DNA of 64,000 nt, from positions 49,061 to 113,060 of the forward strand of contig WNNJ02002671.1 in NCBI GenBank assembly GCA_012934845.2. Reading direction: 5' to 3'. Source of the DNA: Pomphorhynchus laevis (taxonomy: Eukaryota > Acanthocephala > Palaeacanthocephala > Echinorhynchida > Pomphorhynchidae). Position 1 is the first letter of the stretch. Each line of letters opens with the position of its first letter. The notes under the pieces are model-generated. The model made no database searches and was not told the DNA's origin. It saw nothing but the letters and a program-made list of their open reading frames with translations. Shown here piece by piece: positions 9,546 through 22,505 of this stretch. The translations under genes and the position numbers were made by a program.

Positions 9546-10930
9546 TACATTAAATTAATATAGTCAAACTTATTTACATGTAATGAATAAAATGAATTAA
9601 CAAAGATCGTTCAATCAACGAAATCACTTAAATTAATGAATGATTTACGTGCATAAAGTGTTATGTAGATCTTTATAGAGAGCATATTAACTTATGCACG
9701 GTATATGGTATATACAAAATACCTAAAATTTGATTAGCTCCCCCATTTGTCAGTTCTAGGGGTTTGATTGTCTTTTTGAAATTGAATTGTCTATTTTATG
9801 AGTAGATAACGACACTTCGGTACATTATTAAATATCGACCTGGGATTGCCGATTGTCTTGTGAAATTGCTGTGCAAAAACTCGAGTTACATGATTCGATG
9901 GAGTAAAGAATACTACTAGGAAAGCGTGTTCATAAAATCATAATATTATTTTTTTGAACAATTTCAGTTACTTTTATATTTACATCGACTTCGTAACTTG
10001 AGAGTCTGGAAAACATTTATTCGTCTAAAATACTAGCACAATGCACATACCTTAAAACCCACTCAGTTCAGGACAGGTATATTGATAATACATATTAGTT
10101 TAAAAACGATGACTATAAGGAATGCCGAACACAAAAGCGTACATGTAAAACATGCAATTGCATTCATACATCTGTTTCATCGTATTGTAGGACAATATCA
10201 GTATTCGAATTTATAGACCTTGCAATAAACGTTTATTTACACACATTTGCACTTAGAAGTCTATTTGATTTTAAATTTAAATCTGATTTTCCAACCTTTC
10301 ATGTTAAAGCTTGATATTAAAGTCGTGCCTCGATTCAAATGTTGTATTCGTTAATGACACATCATTTTTCGTTTGTCATTAAATAATAACAATTGATGAC
10401 AACTTACAAATATAATCAACAATTAAAATTAAAGATTTTACATTTGAAAGTAGACAATATCGAATCTGTGTCTTCTGTTAAGCATCGGCTGAATATGCTG
10501 GACAACGTTACGTGCTTTGTCAATGAGATTTATTTTTCATTACAACACATATCACTTTTGATGTTTTGTCTCATCAATAAAAAGATATAGTCAAGTCATA
10601 AATCCGAGCCAGTCGAATCCATTCACAACTTCAATAGCTGTTTGAATTCGTTATCATTAAAGGTGGTGGTAAACTTTATCTGGTGAACAATTCCAAATAT
10701 TGATAAGTTAGTAAGACAACTGCGTATTGGCTTCGACCGATCCATTAGTTTGCTAATAAATTGGCAGCGAGTCTACTCTTGACGTAATCTTTTATATGTG
10801 AATTGATCAAAAGAATAAATTACCTTCTTGTATAAGATGAACCATGTTCAAGAATGTCAAATGAAAACCTATATATACAAGGCGGCATTTCAAGACACCT
10901 CAAACGATTTTCGTGCGAGTCTACTATATC
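9546..10930. other. intergenic, no gene recognised
   Basis: Mixed AT-rich sequence. A 65-codon frame at 10393-10590 shows no recognisable motif and is probably chance. I see no RNA gene and no clear repeat boundaries, although the moderate base composition of 9700-10350 is less simple than the neighbouring AT-rich stretches. Confidence 0.35.
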
Positions 10931-10934
10931 AAAA

Positions 10935-11015
10935 CAATTTAAAAAAAGGATTTATTTTAACGTGGCAAATTTATTAGGCCACACCAGAGACCGCTATCTC
11001 GAAGAGAAATCTATT
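10935..11015 (-). mobile_element. short LINE-B 3' end remnant, minus strand
   Basis: GGATTTATTTTAACGTGGC AAATT at about 10948 matches the inverted 3' end of LINE-B copy 2 at 15340-15365 (AGATTTATTTTTACGTGGCA AATT). Only the terminal 60-80 bases are recognisable. Confidence 0.45.
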
Positions 11016-11359
11016 TTATTGTATTGGAAAACAGGCATGTATACAATATTTAAAATGCGTTCTAACTAAGGAATTATACAACACTTTGAACAATTGTGTA
11101 TTTATTTTAGGAAATGTTTAAGTATAGGGGCTGAAAAATAATAACATATCATTTTTCCCGATAATCATTAGTCAAATACATAGTGTATTATTGATTAGCC
11201 AATTTATAAAAATTTATTTTTATATAACTTTTTTATTTCAACATTATAAATTTTGTAAAATCATATATAACAATTATTCATTATATGTAATAATTTAATT
11301 ATTAATTATTTAATTTTTTAATTTTTTTGGCATAATTTTTTAATTTATAAATAATATAA

Positions 11360-12000
11360 AATACGTAGACGCACTTAACTGATCTGATTAGATAACTTCG
11401 GAATGCCCATTCTACAAGCTGACACTATATTATATAACATATAAATTATATAACATATTATATGATTATTTATTATTATTTATCTTTGTCTTTAGTAAAT
11501 TCATAACAGTTGAATTTTATTTTAAATTTCAATTTAAAATTTTAACTTGATATAAATATAAATTGTATAAAATCTTATATAATTATTTATTATTTATCTT
11601 TATTTTTAATTTATGTATAGTATAAAATACGTAGGCTCAATTATCTGATCTAATTTGTTCTACTAGCAAGTTACTGAACTGTAGACTTTGTTTTACCGGT
11701 AATATACCCTCGACCATTAATACAGAATAGGGATGGTAACAGGATTATATATCATCCTTCTGATGATCTCTAATCCTTATACTGATACATCATATTTTAT
11801 ATATTAATCAATTAATAAAAATTAATTTTTATTTTAAATTTCAATTTTAAATTTTAACTTGATATAAAATTAAATTGTATAAAATCTTATATAATTATTT
11901 ATTATTATTTTTAATTTTTATTTTATTTATTTTTGTTTTTATACTTATATTTTTATTTTGACTTTGATCTATTCACAAATTACCATTGACCTGTTAACTT
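11360..12000. repeat. Penelope pseudo-LTR-like remnants, tandem
   Basis: Two related AT-rich segments follow each other: AAAATACGTAGACGC near 11359 and AAAATACGTAGGCTC near 11621. Each is flanked by near-identical AATTTTAACTTGATATAAA-type stretches (about 11540 and 11845). The segment near 11755-11800 (CTTCTGATGATCTCTAATCC and a TATACTGATACATCAT) resembles the pseudo-LTR repeat at 12340-12410. Heavily decayed. Confidence 0.4.
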
Positions 12001-12234
12001 TGTTTTTTCAGTAACATAACCTCTACCAGAAATACTGAAACTATGCACTATTGATAGACACTATTATTTTTCTGCTAATTTTCAAGCAAGTTTGGTGATT
12101 TTTTATTTATGATAACGTAGAATTATACATTAACAAATTATTATTTAAATATTAAATTTACAATATCCAAATCAACAAAATATTATAAAAAATAAATTTA
12201 AACTCTTAAGCTGAAAGTTATTATGGATAGTAAA

Positions 12235-12490
12235 CAATATGCGTTGTATTAGAATAAGATACACTAGATAATCAAATTTCATCAGTGGAAATACGTCATT
12301 AGCATGTATTTGGCCTCTTTGCTGTGTTGGGTCGAGGAATAGACACTAAAACTTGATAACACAAGTTCCTGCTGATGACCTTTATTCCATATTCTGATAC
12401 AACGTCTGTTATTTATAAATCAATTCATAGAATTGACTTTTATTTTTAATTACAATTTTAAAATTTGAAATTTTTAAATTTTAATTTTCA
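12235..12490 (+). mobile_element. Penelope pseudo-LTR-like repeat (family R3), decayed copy
   Basis: The segment contains GCATGTATTTGGCC, TTGGGTCGAGGAATAG, CTGCTGATGACCTTTATTCC and CTGATACAACGTCTGTTATT. This is the reverse complement of the repeat that borders the Penelope RT at 28.6 kb and several copies in 41-43 kb. It keeps the CTGATGA box (12372-12378), but the CGAAAC box is eroded. No coding part is attached. Confidence 0.6.
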
Positions 12491-12789
12491 GAACTCGGAA
12501 TATAAAGTCAAATAGATTATAAATTAAAAAGTTTCTAAAACAGATCATTGTGGAACTTGCGAGTTTATAGTACTAATCTTAGAGAACTCGGAATATAAAG
12601 TCAATTATAAATGCATATGTAAGGTCAATTATAAATGCATATATCTAACACCATATTAGATTCTGAATATCGTAATGTTCCAAAAGTGATATATACAAGG
12701 TACTCAAAAACGAAAAATACCACATCCACAGCGAACCCATATGAAATAGCGTCAGTCCATGATTCTCAAACAGTCTCCTTATTCAAGAA

Positions 12790-15100
12790 TAGTGAAGTAA
12801 CTCCCTTGTAATCTCTTTACCTTTTATCGTCACTGACTCGCCTACATCTTCTGTTATGCTGTTGGGCAATTCGGTAGACGTTAGAGACATCACTTTTCAT
12901 CATGGCGGACAAAACGTTTTTCAGCTTTGCCTTGAACTGCATCTCAAACGTTGCGTTGACTGCTTTGGCAGGTAGAGCATTCCATATTTTGACCACTCTT
13001 GTCGATAGCTTGAATTTTGGAGTCAGCCGGCAAGTTCTCTGCTTATACAGATCAGTATGTGGCCACAAGTTCGTTTATCTGTTGAAATCTCAAAATCACC
13101 CTTCAAGTCTTCGCCATATTGTCCGAGAAGAATTCTGGTGACAAGCAAATCAAACCTAATCTGTCTGTATTAAAGAGATAAGAGGTTGGGTTTGCTGACT
13201 CGATCGGCATAGGGTGTGTGCCACATTTCTAATACCATTTTAGTGGATTCGCGGTACTTATTCAAGGATGTCGGTTTATCCCTTGGTCAGGGGGAATGCC
13301 ACCGGTATCTTATTCTCTAGCAGTGAACACGGCTTAGAGGAATAAAGTACTCAGAGCATATATGGGTTGATCACTGGAAACGAACGTCAGATTGACAAAA
13401 TCATTCGAGATGCTTCCCCAGCTTTTCTAACCGTCTCTTTAGTACGCAGACATCAATAGCCTCAATTTTTTAGCAGTGACAAGTGGGATTCATTAACCTT
13501 ACAAGAAATATTTATATTGATCTTATATGGGTCCCAGTGTCAGAACTGCACACTTCTCATTTATCGGGAGCACTCAACGTTTCGTCCAGTTAATCAAACT
13601 ATTCAAATCCTCCTGGAGTTTTGCACTCTTAGAGGGAGAGTCAGATGCTGCCCACAGTGTCAAATCGTCTGTAAACAACAAACAGGACTTTCAAAACCCT
13701 CGGGAAGGTCACTGACAAATACCTTAAAAAAATAGGCTAAATACAGAGCTTTTAGTGACACCATACATGGCATTCTTCGAATTCAATGTAACACCGTTCA
13801 CATAAAATTGGTGTCCTTCAGACCAGAAAGAGTGCTATCCATTGCAATAACTCTGACAATACCCAATGATTTCAGCTTGCCACCGATCTACCATGAGGGA
13901 CGCGTCCGAAGGTTTTGATGACATCAATGTAAATCGCATCCACGAGGCGTTGGTTGTCAATAAGAACAAACCAATGTTTTATGCCATTAGTAGGTTAGAA
14001 ATGCAGTATCGTTGGCGCGTGAATTTATGCTGCTGGGGACACTGTTTATTATTGTTGACGAGGAATCTCTCCAGTTCGTAAACCACCACTCGTCCCGACA
14101 ATTTGCAGACTACCCAAGTTCAAGTGACCGGACGGTAATTACTATGAACATATGGGTTACCTCCTTTGGGCATTGGCTTGATAATTCTCTGTTTTCACTC
14201 TCCCAGTAAAATATCAGTATGTAAAGTCCTCTGAAAAACAGTGATTAGCGGGCCACAAAGTATCAAAGAAAGTCTACGCAAGAATAGCGGATTGAATCTG
14301 TATGGTCCGGGAGCTGATTCCACATGTAGATTATCTAACAATCTTTCAACCAATTCTTGATCAACTACAAGATTACTAATCGTGTTTAAGGGTAGAAGTT
14401 ACAAATGCCCTAGAGTACTCTCGGATACGTAAACAAATTAATATTGGGAGGTAAGTTGTTCGACCTTGAGCTTTTTACATTCCATCGGTGAACCATTTTG
14501 ATCTTCTAAGGTAGTAATTTTAGAATTGACTTTTGTACAACGCCGTAGGTAGGCAAAGAGTCGTATGGGGGTTGTCCCTTATTTTTCCACCAGCTGAGAT
14601 TCTTAGGTTCTTCGCTTTAAGCTCTTCATGGATGTGCACTTGTTTCGAACATGTTGGTATCTCTTGTAAGCGGTTGGGGATCCGAACAACCGAAATATAT
14701 TCCAGAATTTCCTCTGCGGCCGTAGGAATCAACGTAGTTCTACGCCAAACCAAGGATGCTCTTTGGCCAAAGCCGGAGGTTTCGATCACGGTACTGCTAT
14801 TTTCATTAGTTGTATCAGTTTATCCGACAGGGCTCTCCATGCTTCGTTCACTGATTCCCCTAAAGGTAGTGTCTAATACATTTGTAATGTAGCTTTTATT
14901 AGCAATTATTTATCCATCATCCGGAATTTTAGACGTGGCTGTCTCCGAGGGTGGTTGTGTTGGGCCTCTACGCCATTGGAACCAGATACTAGAATGATTG
15001 CTAGACCCTGTAGGAGAAGTGACCTCGAGATTCAAAACATTTGCATTCTTTGGGGTGAAAACCGCGTCTAGAAGTGAATTCCGTTGTCTGCGCAGCGTGT
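12790..15100 (-). mobile_element. LINE-D, CR1/Jockey-group, minus strand, heavily decayed
   Basis: On the minus strand the segment 12817-13068 reads RLTPKFKLSTRVVKIWNALP, a LINE C-terminal signature. Near 13540-13690 it reads LFTDDLTLWAASDS with LQEDLNSLINW after it, an RT catalytic box in FTDD form. Near 14520-14789 it reads EELKAKNLRISAGGKIRD, similar to the linker before the RT. Several stops and frame changes separate these parts. The 3' end is near 12790. The 5' limit is not sharp; 15100 is where similarity is lost. Confidence 0.65.
12817..13068 (-). pseudogene. LINE-D RT C-terminal fragment
   Basis: An 83-residue minus-strand frame, MWPHTDLYKQRTCRLTPKFK followed by LSTRVVKIWNALPAKAVNA. 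The R..KIWNALP pattern is the C-terminal hallmark of CR1/Jockey-group reverse transcriptases (compare RALNVWNTLP in LINE-A). The frame ends in a basic tail (RRCRRVSDDKR). The plus-strand frame over the same bases is its shadow. Confidence 0.7.
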
Positions 15101-15339
15101 GTCAAAAGGTTTAAAAGGCTGGAATGGTAATTTGTAAAGCCGTGCTGATAGAATATAATGCATTATTTTGACGTGAATGATCACGCAATCTTCGTGCTAA
15201 TATTCGTTCAAAAACTTCACAAGGTACACTTATTAAGCATATATGACGACAATGACTAATGTGCTAAGGATTGATAACGTTTGGAATTCGAACGACAAAG
15301 ACATGTTCCGATGCAGTTTGAACATTAGATGGGAATAAA

Positions 15340-17245
15340 AAAGATTTATTTTTACGTGGCAAATTCGTGGGGGCGCACACTTACATGACCACAACAACAA
15401 AAAACAAAAATCTAAATCGTGTGTCGAAGAGTAGGTACGGAGGCGGCATTTGAATGTAATTAAGGATAAAGCGCGGCGGATGTCGAGTAGGAGCTGATTC
15501 CAGGCGAGGGGGCGGCGACGAGGAAGGATCGGAGATCGTAGTTGTTAGAGTAATTAGGAACGTCGAGTAAGATGGAATTACGGGAACGCAGTGATAGAGA
15601 GGTATGACGAGTCTCGTCTAAGAAAGGGAGGTGGATGAACGATGGGTAGCCGACAGCGAGCAATGAGATTAAAAGTGACTAGAAGACCGGGTTGGGTGCG
15701 GATGTAGATATTGGGCGAAGAGAATTGGGCAAGATATGTGGATTCGTCAAAGTGACGGAGACGTAGGAGCACTCGAACGGCGGAGTTGATGATGCGTTGT
15801 AGCGGTAGGATGATGGATTTTGTAGAATTGGCGACAAGGCTGAGGCAGTAATCGATTTTAGGGAATAGAAGCCATGAAAGTAGATATACATGAACGGAAG
15901 TCGATAAGGGGGATACTGCGGATGTAACGGAGAATTAAGTTAAACGAGCGGACCTTGTCGTTGACCAAGGGTTTAAAGGAATGGTGATCATTGAAATGGA
16001 ATCCTAAGAAAGTGAGATTGTGGACTATGGAGATGATTGATGAGGCAAAAGATACAGGGGGAGAAGATATGTTAGGCTGACGGGGAAGGATGTACATTAT
16101 TTTAGACTTGTCTGGGTTTTGTACGAGACGAAGAGGGGAGATACGTTTGTAGATAGAAAGACATTTGGAGGCAGAAATCGCGATATCGTGTATGCGATTG
16201 CATGAGATTATATGAGGATGTCATGGGCGTATTTCACGACGTTAAAGGAGTAAGGTTTGATAAACGGAGAGAGATCATTAAGTAGAAGAGAGAAAAGCAG
16301 GGGTCATAGGACTGAACCTTGTGAGACCCCTCAGAGCAAGATAGTTTATCCAAGGCGACATAGGATTGTAGGTGTGTGTAGCGGTGAGAGGTTGGAAGTG
16401 AGATCAAGGGTGACGAGAAAGTGATCGGATAGACAAGGATCGGAATGGTCAGTGAGGTGTAGGCAGCAAAATGATCGGGAACAGCGATAATGTCGAGTGC
16501 CCCGCCATGTATATGTATTGGGGCCGTGGTGGCGGATGTTAAATTCGCCAGAAACGAGTGAAGGGATGGAGACAAATAACAATAGGAAAATAGGTCAGCG
16601 AGTTCTGTAAAAAATAAGGAGGTAAAAGCTGATGAACTAGGGCGGTTTACAATGGTGAGATCCAGCGTGATCGGGCTAGAAGAACGACAAGTGAGCAATT
16701 CAAAATAGCAAGGATAGAAAGAGGGAGTGATTTTGCTGAGAGACGCGGGGTGACGGGCGAATGCCACAATGCCGCCATGCTTAAAGAATTTAGAAGGGGA
16801 TGTGCTGAGGGGGCGGACGGATTCGACTATTGAGCAACCGGCAGTGAGCAAACGGCGAATGGAGAGGTCGTCGGAATCTAAGTGCCAGTAATCGGTGAGG
16901 CAGAAGAGATCGATAGATTGCTTGGTGAATAAGTTAAGGATAAGATCGGATTTATGGAGAATAGATCTAGTGTTAAGGAGGCCGAGGCCGAGACCGTATG
17001 TGGTGGTGAAAGGGTCTAGCGGAGAAGGCACATAGTGGAGATGGAGCGCCATCGAATTTTGAGGCGGGTGTGGACAAGTTGAAAATTTCCGTCGCTGTTC
17101 CGAATGGAGTGGAAAGTTTCGCCGTTTTCCTCTCGACGACGTTTTTTTTGATGCGGTCAGAAGAGAGTTTAACGATTTTGGAAGGGTGCGATCGGAAAAA
17201 ATGTGAGTGTTTGAATAGGACATGAGTTTAAATCGTTGGAAGAGG
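15340..17245 (-). mobile_element. LINE-B copy 2, minus strand, internally deleted
   Basis: The 3' end lies at 15340-15400 (inverted LINE-B terminus) and the coding part runs from 17223 downward. The endonuclease domain is followed directly by the late RT palm (SVLWPLLFSLLLNDL and KYAHDILI near 16200-16330), so the RT fingers and first catalytic Asp region are missing. The RT remnant then continues through 15460-16230 in several frames. Base composition is clearly more GC-rich than the host surroundings. Confidence 0.75.
16234..17223 (-). pseudogene. LINE-B endonuclease region
   Basis: A 329-codon minus-strand frame. Residues about 75-165 give GLGLLNTRSILHKSDLILNL, SIDLFCLTDYWHL and a GGIVAF strand, the N-terminal half of an APE-type endonuclease (usual first motif ...L.LTETW). 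The GDFN loop appears as SGEFNI in a neighbouring frame (about 16540) with the closing SDHFLVTL near 16405-16430, so one or more frame changes break the domain. The frame ends in a region translating as CSEGSHKVQSYDPCF..., where the normal GVPQGSVLGP motif has gone out of frame. Confidence 0.65.
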
Positions 17246-19165
17246 ACAGAGGACGCTTGAGAGCGATGCGAACTTTAACGTTTTCCGATAGGGAGCTGAG
17301 AAGGATTAGATTGAGAAAATTGTTTTAGGCGGATGAATGCGACAGAAAATAATTCGTTGAAAAGTGATGGTTTATCCGCATAAACAAGAGACGAGAAGAC
17401 GGATAATGATAATGGTCTAGACGTGTTTGTTGAGATAAGGATGTAGAAGTATTCTTACGTCCCTCATTGTAGTAAGGAATAAAAATATTTATTTCAGTTC
17501 TTGTATGGTAATAGATTAACGTCCTTGTGTGTTGAAGCTGTTAAATTTGCTACTGCAACTGATCGGCAAGTGCAGAGAGACGATCTGCAATGTAAGTAAT
17601 TTGGTGTTATCAAGAAAATTGTTCTAACTAGTAATAAGCTAACGTTAAATCAACATGTGAGAGCCTCACTGTGCAATGTGAAGATTGTATGGAATATCAA
17701 AGGACTAATGTCACTTGGACAAAACCGTTTAGTGAATATGGTTCTTGATTCACTTCTTTGCAAATAAATGACAATAAGTATCAACACATTGACTGCACCA
17801 ACTTATTTCTCGCAGAGAAATATCTAAATAGCGCTATTAATAAATTTTAATTTCTTATATCTTTCATCATCACATCATTAACTAATTGAGCTATAATATT
17901 ATAATGCAATGTTTTGTTTCATCGTGCATATGCCCAGAGCATTCTAGGTTTACTATGTAATTTCCTAGTCAAGTATTGTTCATAATTTGTTGCAATTAAG
18001 TTTTATACATTTAATTGCAAACGTATTCTGTCAGTCACATCTGACACATCCTGGATTTATTGCATTGTCTCTCTTATTTGGTGTTAGTGTCAATGTGGTG
18101 CTAAGACTGCTTTGAGAAAATGTAGTCGTCATGAATTTCTGGTATTTTATCTGACATAATCTGTTATATCAATTTTTGCTCAATGCCATTCCAAAAGGGA
18201 TGGAATTGAGCAAAATGGTATTTTTGCTCAATACCATTCACAAGGTATTCATATTTTGTGAATCGATAAAAGATAAGAAGATAGTGTATTAATTTGATGG
18301 CTATCATAAAAATAAAATTAAAACGAAATATTTAAAAGAATAAAAATTTTACTTAATAATATATCCATCAGTAATTTAGCTATTGTTTAACTCGTATTAC
18401 CGTATATTTGATTTTTATTAAAGTACGACCCAATCCTAACCGTAAATTTGTCATTTTTTGAACGAACACAATATTCGGTGACAGACGTTACGTACACAAA
18501 AGCTTGTAACTTGCTTATGTTTGCATTGAAGTCCACCTGTTTTTAAATTAATTTCGTATTATTTTCAGACTTTGGTAATGAGATTCAAATGATGCAAGTG
18601 CTGAGACGTACATATTTGATGCCTAATATAGCAAATGTAGATAGGGAAACTTAATAACTGGTCGATTTATACATAAGGCTTTTGTAGTTTAAAGCACATG
18701 TGTTGTCATAAACACAAAAGAAGTTCTTACAACGGTGTTATTAAAAAACACAAACGGTGTTTTTTAAACGTGAATTTACACCCTTTATAGTCTCGTTATC
18801 GTTACTTGCAGACCTGCACTAACTTTTCAAAGTAACATTGTATTGTTAGAATATATTGTATTTGTTGTAGCTAATAAATACATACTAGAAATGATGTTTA
18901 TCTGATGACGAATCCATGACGGATTAAAAACAATTGCTACATATTTATATTTAGATTTGAAAATAAGTCAGCGATTTTATTTTTATTATTACCTCGTACC
19001 GGAACTCTCTTGTAACGTGTATTTTATGCATGCACTTAATATATGCATATAATATAATTATATAATATAATTAATAATTATAATTAATTATTAATTAATA
19101 ATTAATATAATAATTAATAATTAATAATAATTTCTTTTATATAATTAATACTTTTATGCATATAA
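17246..19165. other. intergenic, hairpin near 18180 only
   Basis: No gene is recognised. At 18174-18216 there is an imperfect hairpin (TTTTGCTCAATGCCAT against ATGGAATTGAGCAAAA). The rest is unremarkable AT-rich sequence. Confidence 0.35.
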
Positions 19166-19167
19166 TA

Positions 19168-19238
19168 TAAATATATTATTGGTTATATAATATAACTATA
19201 TTATTGGTTATATAATATAACTATATTATTGGTTATAG
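19168..19238. repeat. 25-bp tandem repeat
   Basis: TATATTATTGGTTATATAAT plus five bases is repeated about 2.7 times; GGTTAT starts at 19181, 19206 and 19231, exactly 25 apart. Confidence 0.8.
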
Positions 19239-19402
19239 CAAGTATATAAAATACTAATTATGTAACGAATATAATGAATACTTAATATTTGAGAGACTAA
19301 TAATAATTCATATATATATAATTTGTTGTTACACCTATATATCGATCTTCATGATCCTATACGATACAATCTATATATATAGTTCACCCACTTATCACTA
19401 GT

Positions 19403-19641
19403 GTGAACTACCATCAGTCGTTTCGGCTGCCTTGTGATATATTAAAAATGTATCCTCTAAAGGATTCTGTGAGAAAGCAAGCAACGACAGCAATTAAAAT
19501 TCCTCCCGAATAGAATTAGGATGATCCGGAAAGCACGTTGTTAGTTTAAAGAGGTTATGCCCATGCTACTACGTTAGCAAATTCTCAAAGATGCCTTTTA
19601 AATATATCACAAGGTAGCCGAAACGACTGATGGTAGTTCAC
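19403..19641. mobile_element. MITE-like element with 41-bp terminal inverted repeats
   Basis: The left arm 19403-19443 (GTGAACTACCATCAGTCGTT...) and the right arm 19601-19641 are reverse complements with one mismatch. The spacer of 157 bases has no coding potential. No protein similarity is available, so the class of the mobilising element is unknown. Part of the interior (TGTATCCTCTAA...GAGAAAGCAAGCAACGACA, 19450-19490) recurs at 19806-19846. Confidence 0.75.
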
Positions 19642-19797
19642 CCTACTGATGAGTGCTGCCGGCTACCAACAGCTCGTCTAGGAGTGATAAGGGAGTATGC
19701 TCTGAATGTAATCGAACTCCGGTTTTTCAACATATACAATTATGATACTGAAGCTTATTAGCCGCCGGAGCTCAGTTTAACACAATCTGATATAAAA

Positions 19798-19860
19798 TTA
19801 TAAAAATGTATCCTCTAAAAGATTTTGCGAGAAAGCAAGCAACGACAACAAGTAAAATTT
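19798..19860. repeat. direct copy of the 19.45-kb inverted-repeat interior
   Basis: AAAATGTATCCTCTAAAAGA followed by GAGAAAGCAAGCAACGAC repeats the sequence at about 19446-19495 with a few substitutions. It suggests a second, mostly lost copy of the same element. Confidence 0.6.
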
Positions 19861-20202
19861 CTGCCAAAAACTTCGTAGTTCTGAAGTCTCGTATTATTGG
19901 GCGTTCAGAACATGACTTTTTGTAGTTGTGAATTTTAAATAGGAGGTAAAGCGTGCCTGGCCTATGAAATTTACAGATTTGTGCATTGAATTAATTTGTA
20001 TCAGGGAATTGATCTCTTATGCTTGTGTTACCATTTTGGTACGATGTTAGATAGAAAGTGCTAAATAATTCATTATTGGTTTCATTATCATGACGTACTT
20101 TCGACCACGCAACCACATTTAATTCTTTATCTTATTATGAACAGAAATCTGGTAACATTATTTCGTATCAAATTCTTAAATTAAGTTGGAAGTATATATT
20201 TA

Positions 20203-20492
20203 TAATATAAAATTGGTTGGAAAAGAATATAATATTTATTGACTACCTTCTATAGTCGATTAGTTAATAAATATTATATTAAAATGTTCAATAAATAGTT
20301 AACATTATATTAAAACAGTTACGAAACTAGTCAATAAATATTATATTCTTTTCCAACCATAATATATAATTATTTCAATATAATATTGACTATTTATTGA
20401 CTAAATCAATATTTATTTCGGTTTATACCTCTTACATATAGACCAAAACTAGTCAATAAATTTTATATTCTTTTCCAACCAGTTTTATATTA
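20203..20492. mobile_element. MITE-like element with nested inverted repeats
   Basis: GGTTGGAAAAGAATATAATA plus ten bases at 20215-20244 is matched by a perfect 30-bp reverse complement at 20329-20358 and again, with one or two changes, at 20451-20480. The outer pair extends to 20203 and 20492. The extra internal arm suggests duplication of one end or insertion of one copy into another. Confidence 0.75.
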
Positions 20493-21868
20493 TTTAAAAA
20501 TATAAATCGTATCCGCTAATTGGTATCCGCAGTTTAACCAACTTCGTTAACTATATATAATTATTCTATTTAATAATCAATATTTTTATATAAACTAAAA
20601 TAATCTGTAAGTGGATTTATATGTATTATAAAATAACTTGGCTATCTGCTTTTGAATGTTCAAAGTTTACATAAAGCTCAATAAATGAAAGAATTTTAAG
20701 AAATTAATGAATTTTCTTAATTTATTTGCCAATTGCAAAATGGAAATAATATACATTTGATTTAAAATCTATGAGCTTTCATAGTTTTTAAACCTTTCAA
20801 GTTTCTGTTTCATTAAAAATAACAGACCATAGGGATTAAATAACAAACTGGGACAACATGTATATCCTCATTAATTTAATATTGTTTTTAAACTATTTTT
20901 TTTGTTGCCTATAGTTATATTTGCAACCATCAATGTTTTTTACATTTATGAGTGAATCTCGGTAGATTTGTATCGCTATAATTTTTTAATTTAAAATGCA
21001 CAACTTTTGTAGTTGAAATGAAAGAAAATGCAAAAACTAGCAAGCAACATCTTACTACAGAGTAAAAATCGATAACTTTACAAATGCATTCGATTTTTAT
21101 TCATAGGGACGACACAAACGAAGAAAAACATCAGCTTTTTATTGATAAAATATTTCATTAAACAAAAATTGCAAAGAAAATGTGTCTGCATATTTTTGCC
21201 AGCATTTGTGCACATCAAATCTACGTAAAGTTTTACCTAATTTTGTTTTTATTTTTGTAATTGAAATTGCAAAAAGTTTTTGATATAAATTTAATAATAA
21301 AATTACAAAAATGAAATTGTGTGTTATCTACCAAGGGATGCCGTTGTCAATAATCAATTTGTTGTGGTTATTTTGATCTTTATTTACCGCCAAACAAATT
21401 ATACCAAAAGCAATATATAATTAATGTCCTCCGTACTAAGGCAATTAAATTTAATGTCCGGTTCAATAACTCGATGTTTGACATCAATTTTCCAAATTAT
21501 GTTATCAACAAACTCAAATGTTTCATACGAACTTATCGCAACGTTAAATATCAAAACTCGATTGATCAAGATAATTTATAATTATATTGCTAATTGGATG
21601 ATTGTGGATCAATTTTTTATCGAATTGATTCCTTTTTCCATTGTTTACTGGATTTGACAACATTCAAGTACCAAATATGTTTGTGTAAAATCTGAATGGG
21701 TAAAATACACGATGTTGGCTATCCTCGACAGCTTAATATTGGTAAAAATTTCTATCAGTTATGTGCTCCGTGGAAGGAATATACGAATCCGTGATCTGTA
21801 TCACGAGGAAAAATCCAGGTTCACATTTGCTCAAATTGACTAAAACAGTGATTAACCTCAAGAGAAAA
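20493..21868. other. intergenic, no feature recognised
   Basis: AT-rich sequence with no repeat boundary. The 77-codon frame at 21424-21657 has no motif, ends in a hydrophobic stretch and is probably chance. Confidence 0.35.
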
Positions 21869-22126
21869 CAACCTAAGTATCAAAATATTAGGTAATACTA
21901 ATATAGTATCCACACGATTCAAAATAATTATAGCTCAACGCGATTGGCCAAATAAAACAACCTAAGTATCAAAATATTAGGTAATACTAATATAGTATCC
22001 ACACGATTCAAAATAATTATAGCTTAACGGGATTGGCCAAATAAATCAACCTAAGTATTAAAATATTACGTTATACTAGTATAGTATCCATACGATTCAA
22101 AATTCATTGTAGCTCAACGCGATTGT
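21869..22126. repeat. 89-bp tandem repeat, three copies
   Basis: CAACCTAAGTAT begins at 21869, 21958 and 22047, exactly 89 bases apart, and similarity covers each full unit (ending ...GATTGGCCAAATAAA). The third copy is slightly more diverged. No coding potential. Confidence 0.85.
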
Positions 22127-22365
22127 TGTTTAACTGCAACAATCCCGTTTTGTTCTATTATTTGAGAGTAGTGATTTGGCCGTAAGGCAAATAACTATTC
22201 CTAAATTAAACCATTAAGCAACATTATTGTTCCACTAATGCTTTATTCTTATCTCAAATGTTCAATTGCATTGTCTTTTGTTGCTAGTGCATTAAGACTG
22301 ATTGGTCATTAAAAAATGTTTATGTGCATCTTTACGCTGATTACCCAATTCTAAAAGTACCACTT

Positions 22366-22505
22366 CACTTATTTAAACCATTGGAAACTTCAACGATTTT
22401 AACAATTTCATGAATATATTCGGTTCGGCAGTCATCAAACGTTGCTTCTGGACTTGTGGTAGCAATAAACACCGTACAGTTTATATTATTCTTGTCGTAA
22501 ATAAT
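22366..22505 (-). pseudogene. possible terminal exon of an unrecognised gene
   Basis: On the minus strand the last 45 codons of an open frame read NCTVFIATTSPEATFDDCRT followed by EYIHEIVKIVEVSNGLNK and a stop. The composition is protein-like, unlike the lysine/isoleucine-rich nonsense upstream in the same frame, so a splice acceptor near 22490-22505 (CGACAAG) is possible. I recognise no family and see no partner exons. It could be chance. Confidence 0.2.

Noticed and set aside
15460-16097. Several minus-strand frames of 64-79 codons as separate genes
   Set aside because: They are pieces of the LINE-B reverse transcriptase in shifted frames.
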